NCBI GenBank assembly: GCA_028699365.1
Contig: JAQVUQ010000189.1
Span: forward strand, 1-5,760
Source of the DNA: a bacterium
GTDB lineage: Bacteria; UBP13; UBA5359
Reading direction: 5' to 3'
DNA length: 5,760 nt
Part shown: piece by piece, positions 5,609 to 5,760 of the stretch
How the letters are laid out: the number at the start of each line of letters is the position of its first letter
Numbering within the stretch: the stretch's first letter is position 1
Position numbers and translations under genes: made by a program
The notes under the pieces: generated by a model
Told to the model about the DNA's origin: nothing
The model's database searches: none
The model's input: the letters and a program-made list of their open reading frames with translations, nothing else

Positions 5609-5760
5609 ATGGCGGGTCGAGAAAAGAATCGATGGACTCATTCCGATTACTCGGGACTGGCAACGGAAGCGGCAAGGAGAGTTCTGGTAGAACTTCCCCG
5701 TGTATTGGGAGCTTACTCTGATCGAATAGTTCTGGTTGGCGGCTCGGTTCCACCATTGCT
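5609..5760 (+). CDS. Partial nucleotidyltransferase toxin-like protein (AbiEii-type), 5' end
   Basis: ATG 5609 lies one base after the antitoxin stop, with GAGG at 5599-5602 giving 6-nt spacing. The frame stays open to the window end (50 complete codons). Residues 40-50 read IVLVGGSVPPL, where GGS (44-46) fits the first motif of polymerase-beta-type nucleotidyltransferases. It follows a helix that starts with YSGLATEAARRVL. In AbiE systems the downstream nucleotidyltransferase is the toxin, and related enzymes add nucleotides to tRNA ends. The catalytic aspartates would lie beyond the window, so activity cannot be judged. The call depends on the GGS motif, the coupling and the antitoxin family. 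Confidence 0.65.
   Translation, partial: MAGREKNRWTHSDYSGLATEAARRVLVELPRVLGAYSDRIVLVGGSVPPL

Noticed and set aside
5316-5756. Minus-strand 146-codon open frame opposite the antitoxin and toxin junction
   Set aside because: The plus strand carries the AbiEi C-terminal motif, a ribosome site and the GGS motif. The minus frame is a composition shadow.

Overview
The window looks like a bacterial chromosomal accessory region sitting next to core genes. The organism is probably a Gram-negative anaerobe of the Deltaproteobacteria/Desulfobacterota type. That guess rests on the style of the REP-associated transposase and on moderately GC-rich flanks carrying sigma70-type signals and CCA-encoding tRNA genes. 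No core marker fixes the taxonomy, so it is weak.

Layout, all on the plus strand: (1) 1-378, the 3' end of a DHA2-type MFS drug exporter, interrupted by an in-frame TAA. (2) 435-730, a promoter, tRNA-Gly(TCC), tRNA-Arg(TCT) and a hairpin terminator. (3) 899-3641, an AT-richer three-gene operon with overlapping reading frames: an HNH nuclease, a 76-aa linker protein and a coiled-coil ABC/SMC-like ATPase of the DUF2326 type. This matches the predicted ABC three-component (ABC-3C) conflict systems, here with an HNH effector and a middle component resembling MC6. (4) 3643-4369, a decayed REP-associated tyrosine transposase (RAYT) that begins immediately after the ATPase stop codon. (5) 4382-4435, a perfect 24-bp inverted repeat with a 6-nt loop, each arm built from three TTTCA(C/G) units spaced 9 nt apart. 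(6) 4498-5607 and 5609-window end, an AbiEi-like winged-helix antitoxin with a nuclease-fold-like N-terminus, followed after one base by the start of a nucleotidyltransferase toxin-like gene (type IV toxin-antitoxin type).

Taken together this is a small defence island downstream of a tRNA pair. It holds one complete ABC-3C operon and one AbiE-like toxin-antitoxin pair cut by the window edge, separated by transposase debris and a striking palindrome. In the ABC-3C model, the ATPase senses or loads on invading nucleic acid and the middle protein couples it to the HNH nuclease. In the AbiE model, the antitoxin represses its own promoter and counteracts the nucleotidyltransferase. Neither activity can be shown from sequence alone. 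The parts that known families explain least are the palindrome with its TTTCA repeats and the ATPase/RAYT junction.
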